From positions 372,001-436,000 of the forward strand of contig NZ_VELE01000001.1 in assembly GCF_007681555.1 (NCBI RefSeq): a DNA stretch of 64,000 nucleotides, in the 5' to 3' direction. Position 1 is the first letter of the stretch; every line of letters starts with the position of its first letter. Shown here piece by piece: positions 51,559-63,400 of this stretch. The DNA is from Kocuria salsicia. GTDB taxonomy: Bacteria > Actinomycetota > Actinomycetes > Actinomycetales > Micrococcaceae. The notes under the pieces were generated by a model. The model was not told the DNA's origin. It did no database searches and worked only from the letters and a program-made list of their open reading frames with translations. The position numbers were made by a program, and so were the translations under genes.

Positions 51559-53595
51559 TTGAGCTGGCTTGAAGCACTTCCCCCCTACACCCTGGTGGCC
51601 GTCCTCATGGTCCTGCCCGGCGCGCTGCTGAGCGTGGCCCTGGGGCTGCGCGGCCTGGCGCGGTGGGCGAGCGTGGTCCCCCTGTCCGTGGCGGGGTTCA
51701 GCGCCTCCGCGGTGGTCTACGGGATGCTCGGCGTGCCGTGGAACCCCCTCACCGTCACGGCGGCGTTCGCAGGAGTGGCGGTGCTGCTGTGGCTTGTCAT
51801 GATCCCCGCAAGACGCCGCGTCGCCGCGGCTCCGTGGGCGGGCACCGTCCCGTGGCGGGAGCGGATCACCGCCCCCACGGTGGGCATCTGGTGCGGGGCG
51901 GTTCTCGGCGTCGGGATCGTGGTGCAGAGGCTGTACCTGATCCTCCAGGTCCCCGACGCGCTCTCCCAGACCTACGACGCGAACTTCCACTACAACGCCG
52001 TGCGCTACATCGAGGACACCGGCACCGCGTCCTCGCTGACGATCGGCGGGCTCGGCGTCACGGACCCCTCGTTCTACCCCGCGGCCTGGCACAACTCCGT
52101 GGCCTTCGTGACCGCGGTGGGCCACCTACCCGTGGCCCTGGCCGCCAACGCGATGACCATGCTGGTGTGCGGGGTCGTGTGGGTGCTGGGCTGCCTGTAC
52201 TTCACCACGCGGGTCCTGGGCTCCCGCCCCGCGGTGGCGGTGGCCACCGGCCTCATGGCCTCCAGTTTCCCCGCGTTCCCTTACCTGCTGAGCTTCTATG
52301 GCAACCTGTTCCCGAACGCCATGTCCATCGCGTTCCTGCCCCTATGGCTGGGTCTGCTCACGGACGCGCTCGGTCTCTCCCGGGGCCCCTACCTCCGGTC
52401 CAAGCTCGCCCTGTGGATCACCGTCCTGGCGGTCACGGGGGCCATGGGACTGGCCCACCCCTCCACCGTGGTGCTGGGGCTTGCGATCCTGTGGATCATG
52501 CTGCTCACCCTGTGGTGGCGGGAGTTGCGCTCCCCCCGGGCGTGGTGGCGCAAGCTGCTCGGCGCCGTCGCCCTCGTGGCCATGCTCCTGGTGCTGCAGC
52601 AGATCTGGTTCTCCGCCCGGGCCTCCTGGGACTCCTCCTCGTGGAAGCCGCACGCGACCCAGCCCCAGGCCGTGGGTGAAGCGCTCGCCACCGTCTACCC
52701 CGGCGCGCCGCACGCCCCCTGGGTGCTCATGGTCCTGGTGCTCCTCGGCGCCGCGGCCCTGCTGCGCCACACCTCTCGCTGGCTGGTGGGTGCGTGGGTC
52801 CTGCTGATGTGGCTCTACGTCCTGGTGGCCTCCTCCCGGAACTTCCCGCTGCGCTACGACTGGACCGGGGTCTGGTACAACGACTCCAATCGACTGCTCG
52901 CGCTCATCCCCGTCATGGCCGTTCCCCTCTCCGTGGCCGGCGCGCTCGCTGTGCTGCACTGGGTAGTCACGCACGTGCGCACCTTCGTCCTGAAGCTCTC
53001 CCAGCGCTCCGGGACCTCTCCCGCCGTCCGCCGGGCCGCCGAGCGTACGCGTCCCCTGATGCGCACCCGCACCGCGGCCGTGGTGGGCGGCCTCCTGGCC
53101 GTGGTCCTGGGGTGGCAGGCCGTGCAGACGGAGCCCATGACGGACGTCGTTAACTACGGCAAGTCGCTCTACGCCGGCGGCGGCGCCCACCCGTACGCGC
53201 TGCTCGACCCCGCCGAGGAGCAGCTGCTGGAGCAGCTTCCCGAGTACGTGCCGCAGGACGCCGTGGTCTTCGGCAACCCCCTCACGGGCACCTCCCAGGC
53301 CTACGCCGTCTCCGACGTCAAGGTGCTGTTCCCCCACAACGGCCTCGTCGCGGACCGGGAGGCCTCCGTGATCGCGCACCACCTCGACGAACTGACCACG
53401 GACCCGGAGGTCTGCCCCGCGCTGCACAAGCACAACGTGCAGTACGTCCTGGACTTCGGAACCCGGCAGGTGAACCCCTTCGCCTACTTCGACACGCGCG
53501 GCTACGACCAGCTCACCCCTGACAGGGGCTTCGAGCTCTTGGCCCAGACCGGCCCCGAGGCCAAGCTCTACAAGATCACCGGCTGCGGCGACTGA
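51559..53595 (+). CDS. Large polytopic membrane protein (DUF6541-type)
   Basis: Protein of about 678 residues with some 12-14 membrane segments, a loop after the third to fifth segments (YDANFHYNAVRYIEDTGTAS) with an acidic pair, and an exported C-terminal domain (from ~residue 520: GGAHPYALLDPAEEQLLEQL). This matches the DUF6541 group of GT-C-like proteins in actinobacteria, thought to be glycosyltransferases using lipid-linked sugars. The start is uncertain: TTG at 51559 has GGAG upstream, and no ATG/GTG precedes the first segment; a -10-like TAAACT is at ~51511. Divergent from the GT2 gene. Confidence 0.75.
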   Translation: MSWLEALPPYTLVAVLMVLPGALLSVALGLRGLARWASVVPLSVAGFSASAVVYGMLGVPWNPLTVTAAFAGVAVLLWLVMIPARRRVAAAPWAGTVPWRERITAPTVGIWCGAVLGVGIVVQRLYLILQVPDALSQTYDANFHYNAVRYIEDTGTASSLTIGGLGVTDPSFYPAAWHNSVAFVTAVGHLPVALAANAMTMLVCGVVWVLGCLYFTTRVLGSRPAVAVATGLMASSFPAFPYLLSFYGNLFPNAMSIAFLPLWLGLLTDALGLSRGPYLRSKLALWITVLAVTGAMGLAHPSTVVLGLAILWIMLLTLWWRELRSPRAWWRKLLGAVALVAMLLVLQQIWFSARASWDSSSWKPHATQPQAVGEALATVYPGAPHAPWVLMVLVLLGAAALLRHTSRWLVGAWVLLMWLYVLVASSRNFPLRYDWTGVWYNDSNRLLALIPVMAVPLSVAGALAVLHWVVTHVRTFVLKLSQRSGTSPAVRRAAERTRPLMRTRTAAVVGGLLAVVLGWQAVQTEPMTDVVNYGKSLYAGGGAHPYALLDPAEEQLLEQLPEYVPQDAVVFGNPLTGTSQAYAVSDVKVLFPHNGLVADREASVIAHHLDELTTDPEVCPALHKHNVQYVLDFGTRQVNPFAYFDTRGYDQLTPDRGFELLAQTGPEAKLYKITGCGD

Positions 53596-53599
53596 CCCT

Positions 53600-53660
53600 G
53601 GACCGGATGACGACGGCGCCGCGAGAGATGGTCTCTCGCGGCGCCGTCGTCATCCGGTCC
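53600..53660. terminator. Very strong bidirectional terminator
   Basis: Perfect 29-bp inverted repeat (GGACCGGATGACGACGGCGC... and complement) with a 3-base loop, immediately after the membrane-protein stop and before the end of the convergent ABC ATPase gene. Confidence 0.85.
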
Positions 53661-53675
53661 GAAACAGTGCCGAGC

Positions 53676-54602
53676 TCAGCCCGGCAGGGGCCCGTCCAGG
53701 TCGGGATCGTACTGGGGCACGAACTCCTCGCCGCGCTCGGCGGCCTCGCGGGCCTGCCACTCCCGCTTGTGGCGCTTGTCCGCCAGCGCCCGGGCCAAGC
53801 CCTCCTCGTGCTCCCGGCGAACGTCCTCCTCCGGCTGGTTGCGCATGTGCGCGACCGCGCCGTGCACGCTGCCGTCGAAGACCTTGGTGCCGTGGTCCAT
53901 CACGATGCCGCGCTCACAGATGTCCATCACCAGGTTGAGGTCGTGGGAGACCACCACCAGGGTCTTGCCGCGTCGCACCAGGTCCTTGATGCGGCCGATG
54001 CACTTCTTCTGGAAGGGCTCGTCACCCACCGAGAGGATCTCGTCCACCAGGAACACCTCGGGATCCGTGTGGACGGCCACGGAGAACGCGAGTCGCAGGT
54101 ACATGCCCGAGCTGTAGAACTTCACCTCGGTGTCGATGAATTCCGCGATCTCCGAGAAGGCCACGATGTCGTCGAACTTCTCGTCGATCTCCTCCTTGGT
54201 CATACCCAGGATCGCGCCGTTGAGGTAGACGTTGTCCCGGCCCGTGAGGTCCGGGTGGAAGCCTGCACCCACCTCAATCAGGCCGGCCACCTTCTCGCGC
54301 GTGAGGATCTCACCCGAATCCGGGTTCATCACACCGGAGATCATCTTCAGCGTGGTGGACTTGCCCGAGCCGTTGAAGCCCAGCAGCGCGACCGTCTCGC
54401 CGTCGTGGATGTCGAAGGAGACGTCGTTGAGTGCCGTGAACTTGGCGGTCAGGTCCCCCTTGCGGCCCTTCACGAGCCAGACGAAGGCCTCTTTCATGGA
54501 GCGCGTGTGGCGCAGCACGAACTCCTTGGTCATGTGGCTCACCCGGATGGCGAGGTCCGCGTCCGTGCGACCCGGTGTGTTCTCGTTGACTGCACTGGAC
54601 AT
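53676..54602 (-). CDS. Polysaccharide ABC exporter ATP-binding protein (Wzt/TagH-like)
   Basis: ABC ATPase of 308 residues. Walker A GFNGSGKST, the insertion GLIEVGAGFHPDLTGRDNVYLNG typical of Wzt/TagH/RfbE proteins, signature YSSGMYLRLAFSVA and Walker B VFLVDEILSVGD. The last ~60 residues are highly charged. It pairs with the permease 3 bp upstream. With glf and glfT2 next to it, the best match is the mycobacterial galactan exporter (Wzm-Wzt, Rv3783-Rv3781). Confidence 0.9.
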   Translation of the reverse strand: MSSAVNENTPGRTDADLAIRVSHMTKEFVLRHTRSMKEAFVWLVKGRKGDLTAKFTALNDVSFDIHDGETVALLGFNGSGKSTTLKMISGVMNPDSGEILTREKVAGLIEVGAGFHPDLTGRDNVYLNGAILGMTKEEIDEKFDDIVAFSEIAEFIDTEVKFYSSGMYLRLAFSVAVHTDPEVFLVDEILSVGDEPFQKKCIGRIKDLVRRGKTLVVVSHDLNLVMDICERGIVMDHGTKVFDGSVHGAVAHMRNQPEEDVRREHEEGLARALADKRHKREWQAREAAERGEEFVPQYDPDLDGPLPG

Positions 54603-54605
54603 GGT

Positions 54606-55478
54606 TCACAGCTCCTGGGCGAAGTTGCCCTCGTGGGCCCGGAACAACCGGTCCGCCACGAAGAAGACGATCAGACTGGTCACGATGGCCAACGGGGTCC
54701 ACCCCGTGAGCAGGTGCGGCGGGATGTGCCACGTCTGCGGAGAGTCCGTGGTGGGGAACCAGAAACCGTAGTGGAACAGCTCCACCGCCACCGTGAGCGG
54801 GTTGAGCATGTACACGTAGTACACCCAGTCCCACAGCTTCTCGTGCACCATGGTCCACAGGTAGAGCACCGGGGAGGCCCACGTGGAGACCATGATGATG
54901 AGGTCCACGATGTTCTCGGCATCCCGGAAGAACACGTTGAACGTGGTGAACAGCATGCCCAGGGCCAGGGAGAACACCGCGATGATCGCGGTTCCCACGA
55001 ACACCGCGAGCAGCTGCTTGATCCCCGGGTGCCACCCTGTGACGAAGCACGCGAGCAGCAGGATGACCAGCTGCGGCACGAAGTGGATGAAGGCCACGAG
55101 CAGGTTGGAGACGGGGAACAGCTGCCGCGGCAGGTAGATCTTCTTCAGCAGTCCGCCGTTGGCCACGACCGAGCGGGACGCGTTGCCGAAGACCTCCCCA
55201 AAGAGGTTCATCACCACGATCCCGGAGAACAGGTACACGGCGAAGTTCTCGATCCCCCTGTTGAGGTCCAGGAAGACGCCCATGGCGATGTAGAACACCA
55301 GGAACTGCACTCCCGGTTTGAGGTAGGACCACAGAAGTCCGAGCACCGTGCCTCGGTACCGGATCTGGATCTCCTTGTCCACGATCAGCCTGAGCAGGAA
55401 CCGGTTGGCGAACACGTCCCTCAGGCCGCGGTCCTGCCCGGGTGGCCGCAGCTGAGTGGCGGGGGCTTCGTTTGGCAT
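54606..55478 (-). CDS. Polysaccharide ABC exporter permease (Wzm-like)
   Basis: ABC-2 type permease of 290 residues with six hydrophobic segments. LLWSYLKPGVQFLVFYIAMGVFLDL, FAVYLFSGIVVMNLFGE and GGLLKKIYLPRQLFPVSNLL are the conserved Wzm/TagG stretches. The ATG at 55478 is chosen for its AAAGGA; a longer Arg-rich extension to 55538 would run into the upstream hairpin. Exports a lipid-linked glycan together with the ATPase. Confidence 0.9.
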   Translation of the reverse strand: MPNEAPATQLRPPGQDRGLRDVFANRFLLRLIVDKEIQIRYRGTVLGLLWSYLKPGVQFLVFYIAMGVFLDLNRGIENFAVYLFSGIVVMNLFGEVFGNASRSVVANGGLLKKIYLPRQLFPVSNLLVAFIHFVPQLVILLLACFVTGWHPGIKQLLAVFVGTAIIAVFSLALGMLFTTFNVFFRDAENIVDLIIMVSTWASPVLYLWTMVHEKLWDWVYYVYMLNPLTVAVELFHYGFWFPTTDSPQTWHIPPHLLTGWTPLAIVTSLIVFFVADRLFRAHEGNFAQEL

Positions 55479-55527
55479 CTGCCGTCCTTTCGTGGCGCGC
55501 CTCACGCGCCGTGACCGGAATACACGC

Positions 55528-55561
55528 CGACGCCGCACGCCTGCTCAGGCGTGCGGCGTCG
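55528..55561 (-). terminator. Terminator after the galactofuranosyltransferase gene
   Basis: Fifteen-bp inverted repeat CGACGCCGCACGCCT / AGGCGTGCGGCGTCG with loop GCTC, 12 bp after the transferase stop. It separates the glf-glfT2 unit from the exporter unit. Confidence 0.75.
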
Positions 55562-55573
55562 GGCGGGAGGGAA

Positions 55574-58788
<3,215 letters not shown>

Positions 58789-59071
58789 CTACCCTCTTCC
58801 ACGTTCCATGCACGCACATCGTCTGCGCTAAAAATACCGGACCAGGCCACGAGGGCCCTGTGTGACCCGCTGGCCGTGGCGTGCCGAGTGCCCGGCATCA
58901 CCCCAGGTCGCGGGGCCGCCCGAGACTTCCCGGGGCGATGCCGCCCAGTGCCAGGACATCGCCCCGGCGTCGGCACGGCCGTGGGCCGCGGCGTCGTCCC
59001 GCGTCGCGACGTCGTCGTCCAGACGGGTGCGCACCGGGCGCCCAACATGCCGCCCGGCTGACTCCCGCGGC

Positions 59072-60259
59072 TCAGTGGCCCGACTCCTGGAAACCGCTGA
59101 GCACCCACCGGGCGGCGGCGCGTCCAGAGGCCCCCAGGGAGGCGTGCTCCCGTGCCCACCGGCTGCGGCGCTCGCGCTGCGCCGCTCTGTCTCCGGACCG
59201 AGCATCCCCGAGCGCTCGCCGCATGGCCTGTGCCACGGCGTCGGGCGTGAACTCCACGGGGGTTCCCAGGTCGTTCTCCTCGACCAGGCGTGCCCCTACC
59301 CCCACCCCGGCGTAGATGGAGGGTGTGCCGCACGCGGCGGCCGCGTAGAGCTTGGTGGGCTTCGAGAAGTCGTAACCGGTGTGCGGGATCACCGAGGCGA
59401 GGGCGGCGACCGCCCCGCGAGTGAAGGCCGCGGTGCGAGCCGGACTCTGGACGCCGTGGAAGACCACGTTCTGCGGGGCGAGCCGCTGTGCGATCTCCTG
59501 CACCCGCGTGAGGTCGGAGCCCCGACCCAGCACCTGGAGCGTGACGTCCGGGTGCTCGGGCAGGATCTGCGCCAGCGCCTCGATGAAGATGTCCATGCCC
59601 TGCCACTCCGAGATGGAGCCGGCGTAGACGAAATAGGGCCCGGGCACAGCTTCGGTGGGCCCGTCCGCCGTGAAGGTGTCCGTGTCGATCCCGTTCTCCG
59701 CCACGAACATCCTGTCCCAGCGGGCGCCGGTCACACGGTGGAGCTCCTCGCCCATGGACTCGGAGACGGTGATGACGCCGCCAGCGCGCCGGGCGGCGAT
59801 CGTCTCCGCCACGCGCATCCCCTGCGTGACGAATCCGGGAACGTCCATGTTCAGCGTCGCGGAGGTCCAGACGTCCGGGTTGTACCAGATGTACGGCCGA
59901 CGACGCAGCGCGCTCGCGAGCCACACGGCCACGCCCGTGGTGGGCGGCGGCTCGCTCACCACGATGTCCGCGTCCATCACCAGCAGACGGGTGAAGGCCT
60001 GAATGTCGAAGCTCAGGTACTGGGCGACGCCCCTGACGTAGTCCTCCTTGTCCCGCAGCACGGGCACGCGCACGATCTCGTACGGTTCGTCCACGCGCAC
60101 GGCAGCCATAGAGCGCGGCGGCCGGGTGGTCAGCACCGTGACGTCCGCGCCCTCGGCAGCGAAGCCCCTGGCGAGAGCGGCGAGGCGGAAGGAGGCAGCG
60201 GCCGGTTCGGGGAGGAAGATGCGGCTGACGATGACAACCTTGCGGGGTCTCATGGGCAT
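59072..60259 (-). CDS. GT4 family glycosyltransferase
   Basis: GT-B transferase of 395 residues. N-terminal Rossmann part KVVIVSRIFLPEPAAASFRLAALARGFAAEGADVTVLT, and the C-terminal donor site with VYAGSISEWQGMDIFIEALAQI, LGRGSD and the Glu-rich region FSKPTKLYAAAACGTPSIYAG. The ATG at 60259 is preferred (GAGACAG upstream) over one two codons later. It probably adds one sugar of the surface polymer; the sugar cannot be named. It is divergent from the FtsK-like gene. Confidence 0.85.
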   Translation of the reverse strand: MPMRPRKVVIVSRIFLPEPAAASFRLAALARGFAAEGADVTVLTTRPPRSMAAVRVDEPYEIVRVPVLRDKEDYVRGVAQYLSFDIQAFTRLLVMDADIVVSEPPPTTGVAVWLASALRRRPYIWYNPDVWTSATLNMDVPGFVTQGMRVAETIAARRAGGVITVSESMGEELHRVTGARWDRMFVAENGIDTDTFTADGPTEAVPGPYFVYAGSISEWQGMDIFIEALAQILPEHPDVTLQVLGRGSDLTRVQEIAQRLAPQNVVFHGVQSPARTAAFTRGAVAALASVIPHTGYDFSKPTKLYAAAACGTPSIYAGVGVGARLVEENDLGTPVEFTPDAVAQAMRRALGDARSGDRAAQRERRSRWAREHASLGASGRAAARWVLSGFQESGH

Positions 60260-60413
60260 TACTGTCTCATGATTCACCGCGGGGTTGCGCCCCTGTGGTG
60301 GGTGCACGGCGAGCGCCCTCCCCCGATCCGCAGGGCAGCCTCGTGGGTCCTGTGCCTCCCCAAGGACGTCGGGGCGCCACCCCCGTTGATCTCGGGTCGA
60401 CTGCAGTGGACCC

Positions 60414-63400
60414 ATGCAGCTCTCCCTCCGCCTGGTCTGGCACGGGTCCCAGGATTTCCACACCGTGTCCCTCTCGGCGCCCGCCGACACGAGCGGGCAG
60501 GAGCTCGCCCGGGAACTGCTCCGGCACCTCGGTCCAGGTCACGAAGCCAGCGTGGACGGGGTCCCTCTGGAGCTGACGCGGGTGGGGCACCCGCCCCTGG
60601 ACGACGGCGCCACGATCGTCCTGCGGGCCGCGGGCCCCGCTGATGGTGAGGGCAAGCTGACGGGCGCACGAGCGGATCCCCCGTGCTGCGAGGCAGGTTC
60701 CGGGCCGCATCCTGCGGACTCGGCGCATGCTGCGCCCCCGCGAGGTGAAGGGCATCCCGGGACCGGCCATCCCGGCACCCCAGAATCCCCCGCCGGCTCC
60801 GAGCGGACGGCGTGCCGCAACGGGCCCTCCACGGTGGCGTCCGAAAACGTCGCTCACCTCGTCGTCGTCGAGGGCGACGCCGTCGGGCTGAGGCTCCCGC
60901 TGCAGCGGGGCCGGTTCCGGCTCGAGCTGCTCGACGGCGTTCCCCGGCTGCTCCCGGTTCCACCCACCGACACCGGTGCCACGGACGGCTCGCGCCGCAC
61001 AACGCTCGTCATGGACGGTTCCGGGCTGCGGCTTCTCCCCCGCGGGACCGTGCTCTCCCACGGGGACCGGGTGCGCGTGTCCGACGGTGAGCACGAGTCC
61101 TGGGCCCGGTGCATGTTCCCCCGGGATGTGGTGGCGCAGACCTGCTGGCCCGATCCGACGCTGCCCCCGCCGGGTTTCTCGGCGCAGGAGGCCGATCCGT
61201 CGCGCCCTCTTCGGCTGGAGCACCCGGGCCGGCACGCTGGCCGGATCGCCCTGGTGACCGGCCTGCTGCCGCTCGTGGCGGGCATCGGCATCGCCGTGGC
61301 CACCGGCTGGTGGTTCTTCCTCCTGTTCAGCGCACTCGGCGCGGCCACCTCGCTCGCGGGATGGGCCTCGGAACGGGGCGCCCGCCAGGAGCACCGGCAC
61401 CGGGTGGCCGCCGCGCTCGACCGGGACCTGCGCCGCAGTGCCCACGCCGCGCCGTCGTCCGCGGAGGTCGTGGAGCGGTGCGACGCGCTGCAAGGAGACC
61501 CTGCCACGCGCCAGGGACTCCACGTCCCGCTTCAGCCCTCGAACGGGCACGCCGCACCCCCTTCCGCACGCCACTCCCGCTGGGTGCGGCTTGGTCACGG
61601 GCCGCGAGCGGCGCAGCTCACGAGAGAACGCGGCACACCGCTCGCGAGTGTGAGCCACCGCCGCGCTCCCGTGCTCCTGGACCTCGCCGCCGTCCCCTCG
61701 CTCACCATCCAGCTGAACGGGCAACGGCTGCGCGGTGTCCTCGACTCCCTGGTGCTTCAGCTGTTCACCGGTCCGCAGGCCCTGCACGGCCTCGTTCTCT
61801 CCCCGGGGATCTCGTGGCATCCCCCGCTTGACCACGACGTCGTGCAGCCAGGTCCGAGACCCGCGTCCACCCGGGCCACGGAACCCGACCCGCTGGCCCT
61901 CACAACGCTCGAAGTCCTGACCCCGCAGGACGCGGGGGCATCGCCACCGGGGCCGGACGCGGTGCGGGTGGTCGTGGCGCGCGGGGGCTGTCCGGATGCA
62001 ACGGCAGCCCTCCTCACGTCCCACGGTGCGCGGTACCGCCTCACGACCCCGGTGGACACCGCGGTCCCCGGTCTGTGCGCGGCAGAGCAGCGCGTCACCG
62101 TGGAGTTCTTGGCCGACACCGTGGCACGGGAGACCGCGGCGCGGGCCCTGGGAACCTGGAAGCGTGCGGTGGGGCGCGCCGGGACTGCTGGGGACCGTTC
62201 TCTCCCCCGGTTGCTGGGCACGCACGAGCTCCTGCGCGACGACGCACCGGGGCACGTTCCCGACAACCGCGCCCAACCGCGAGCGCCCGGCACCACCTCC
62301 CTGCGCCTGAGCACCGCGATCGGGGTCTCTGGCACGGGCGCAGAGAGGATCGGTCTCGACGACGAGAACCCTCACCTGTTGATCGCCGGCACCACGGGGT
62401 GCGGCAAATCGGAGGTGCTGCGCACGCTCATCCTGGGGCTCGCGGCGGCCGCCCCTCCCGGTCGTCTCGAGTTCGTAATGGTTGACTTCAAGGGAGGCGC
62501 GGCCCTCGCGCCCCTGACGGCGCTGCCGCACCCCACCACGCTGCTCACCGATCTCGGCCCCGACGAGGTACGACGTGCGCTGGCCTTCCTGCGCTCGGAG
62601 CTGCAGCGCCGCGAGCGGGTCCTCGCCCGGTGCGGATTCGTGGACATGGCCCAGGCGCTTGAGCACGCTGGCCCGGACCCGGTGGTCCGGGAGCTCGTGG
62701 TCGTGGTGGACGAGGCCAAGATGCTCACGGACTCGTTCCCGCACGCCGCCGAGCAGCTGGCCGTGATCGCCGCGGTGGGCCGCTCCCTCGGCGTCCACCT
62801 GGTGCTCGCCACCCAGCGGCCCCAGGGGGCACTGCCCGCGGACGTCCGCGCCAACGTCACCCAGGCACTGTGCCTGCGGGTGCGCACGGAGCAGGAGTCG
62901 ATGGACGTGCTCGGGACGTCCGCCGCCGCGGGCATCCCCGCCATCCCTGGGCGCGGGTTCCTGCACCGCGGCGACGGCGGCCCGGTGGCTGTGCAGTGCG
63001 CCGTGGCCACCCGCATGTCTCCACCGGCACCCGCACCGCTGACGATGCACTTCCCTTCCCTGCACCGCCCGATGCAGACAGCGGCGGTCGACGGCGGCCA
63101 TTCAGACCACACCGTGCAGGGCATCGACGCCGCAGTGGCCGACATCCGCGCGGCGTGGGCGGGTCCCGTGGAACCGGACCCCGCGTCGCTGGCGGTACCG
63201 CTGCCCCTGCCCCGCACTGCCCGAACTGTAGAGCACGAGGGCACCGGCGTGGACCTCGGCCCCGGGGAGAACCCGGCCGAACACTGGTGCGGGCGGTCCA
63301 CGTGGGAACCGTGGGCGGACGGACCACTGCTGTTGATCGGCCGACCGTCCGTGGTGCGTGAGCCGTTTTCCGCGCTCGCCCGGCGCTGCGCGGACGCGGG

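Noticed and set aside
60267-63101. Open frame of 944 codons on the minus strand across the FtsK-like gene
   Set aside because: Composition is Arg/Gly/Ala/Pro-rich without any motif; the plus strand frame carries clear ATPase motifs.
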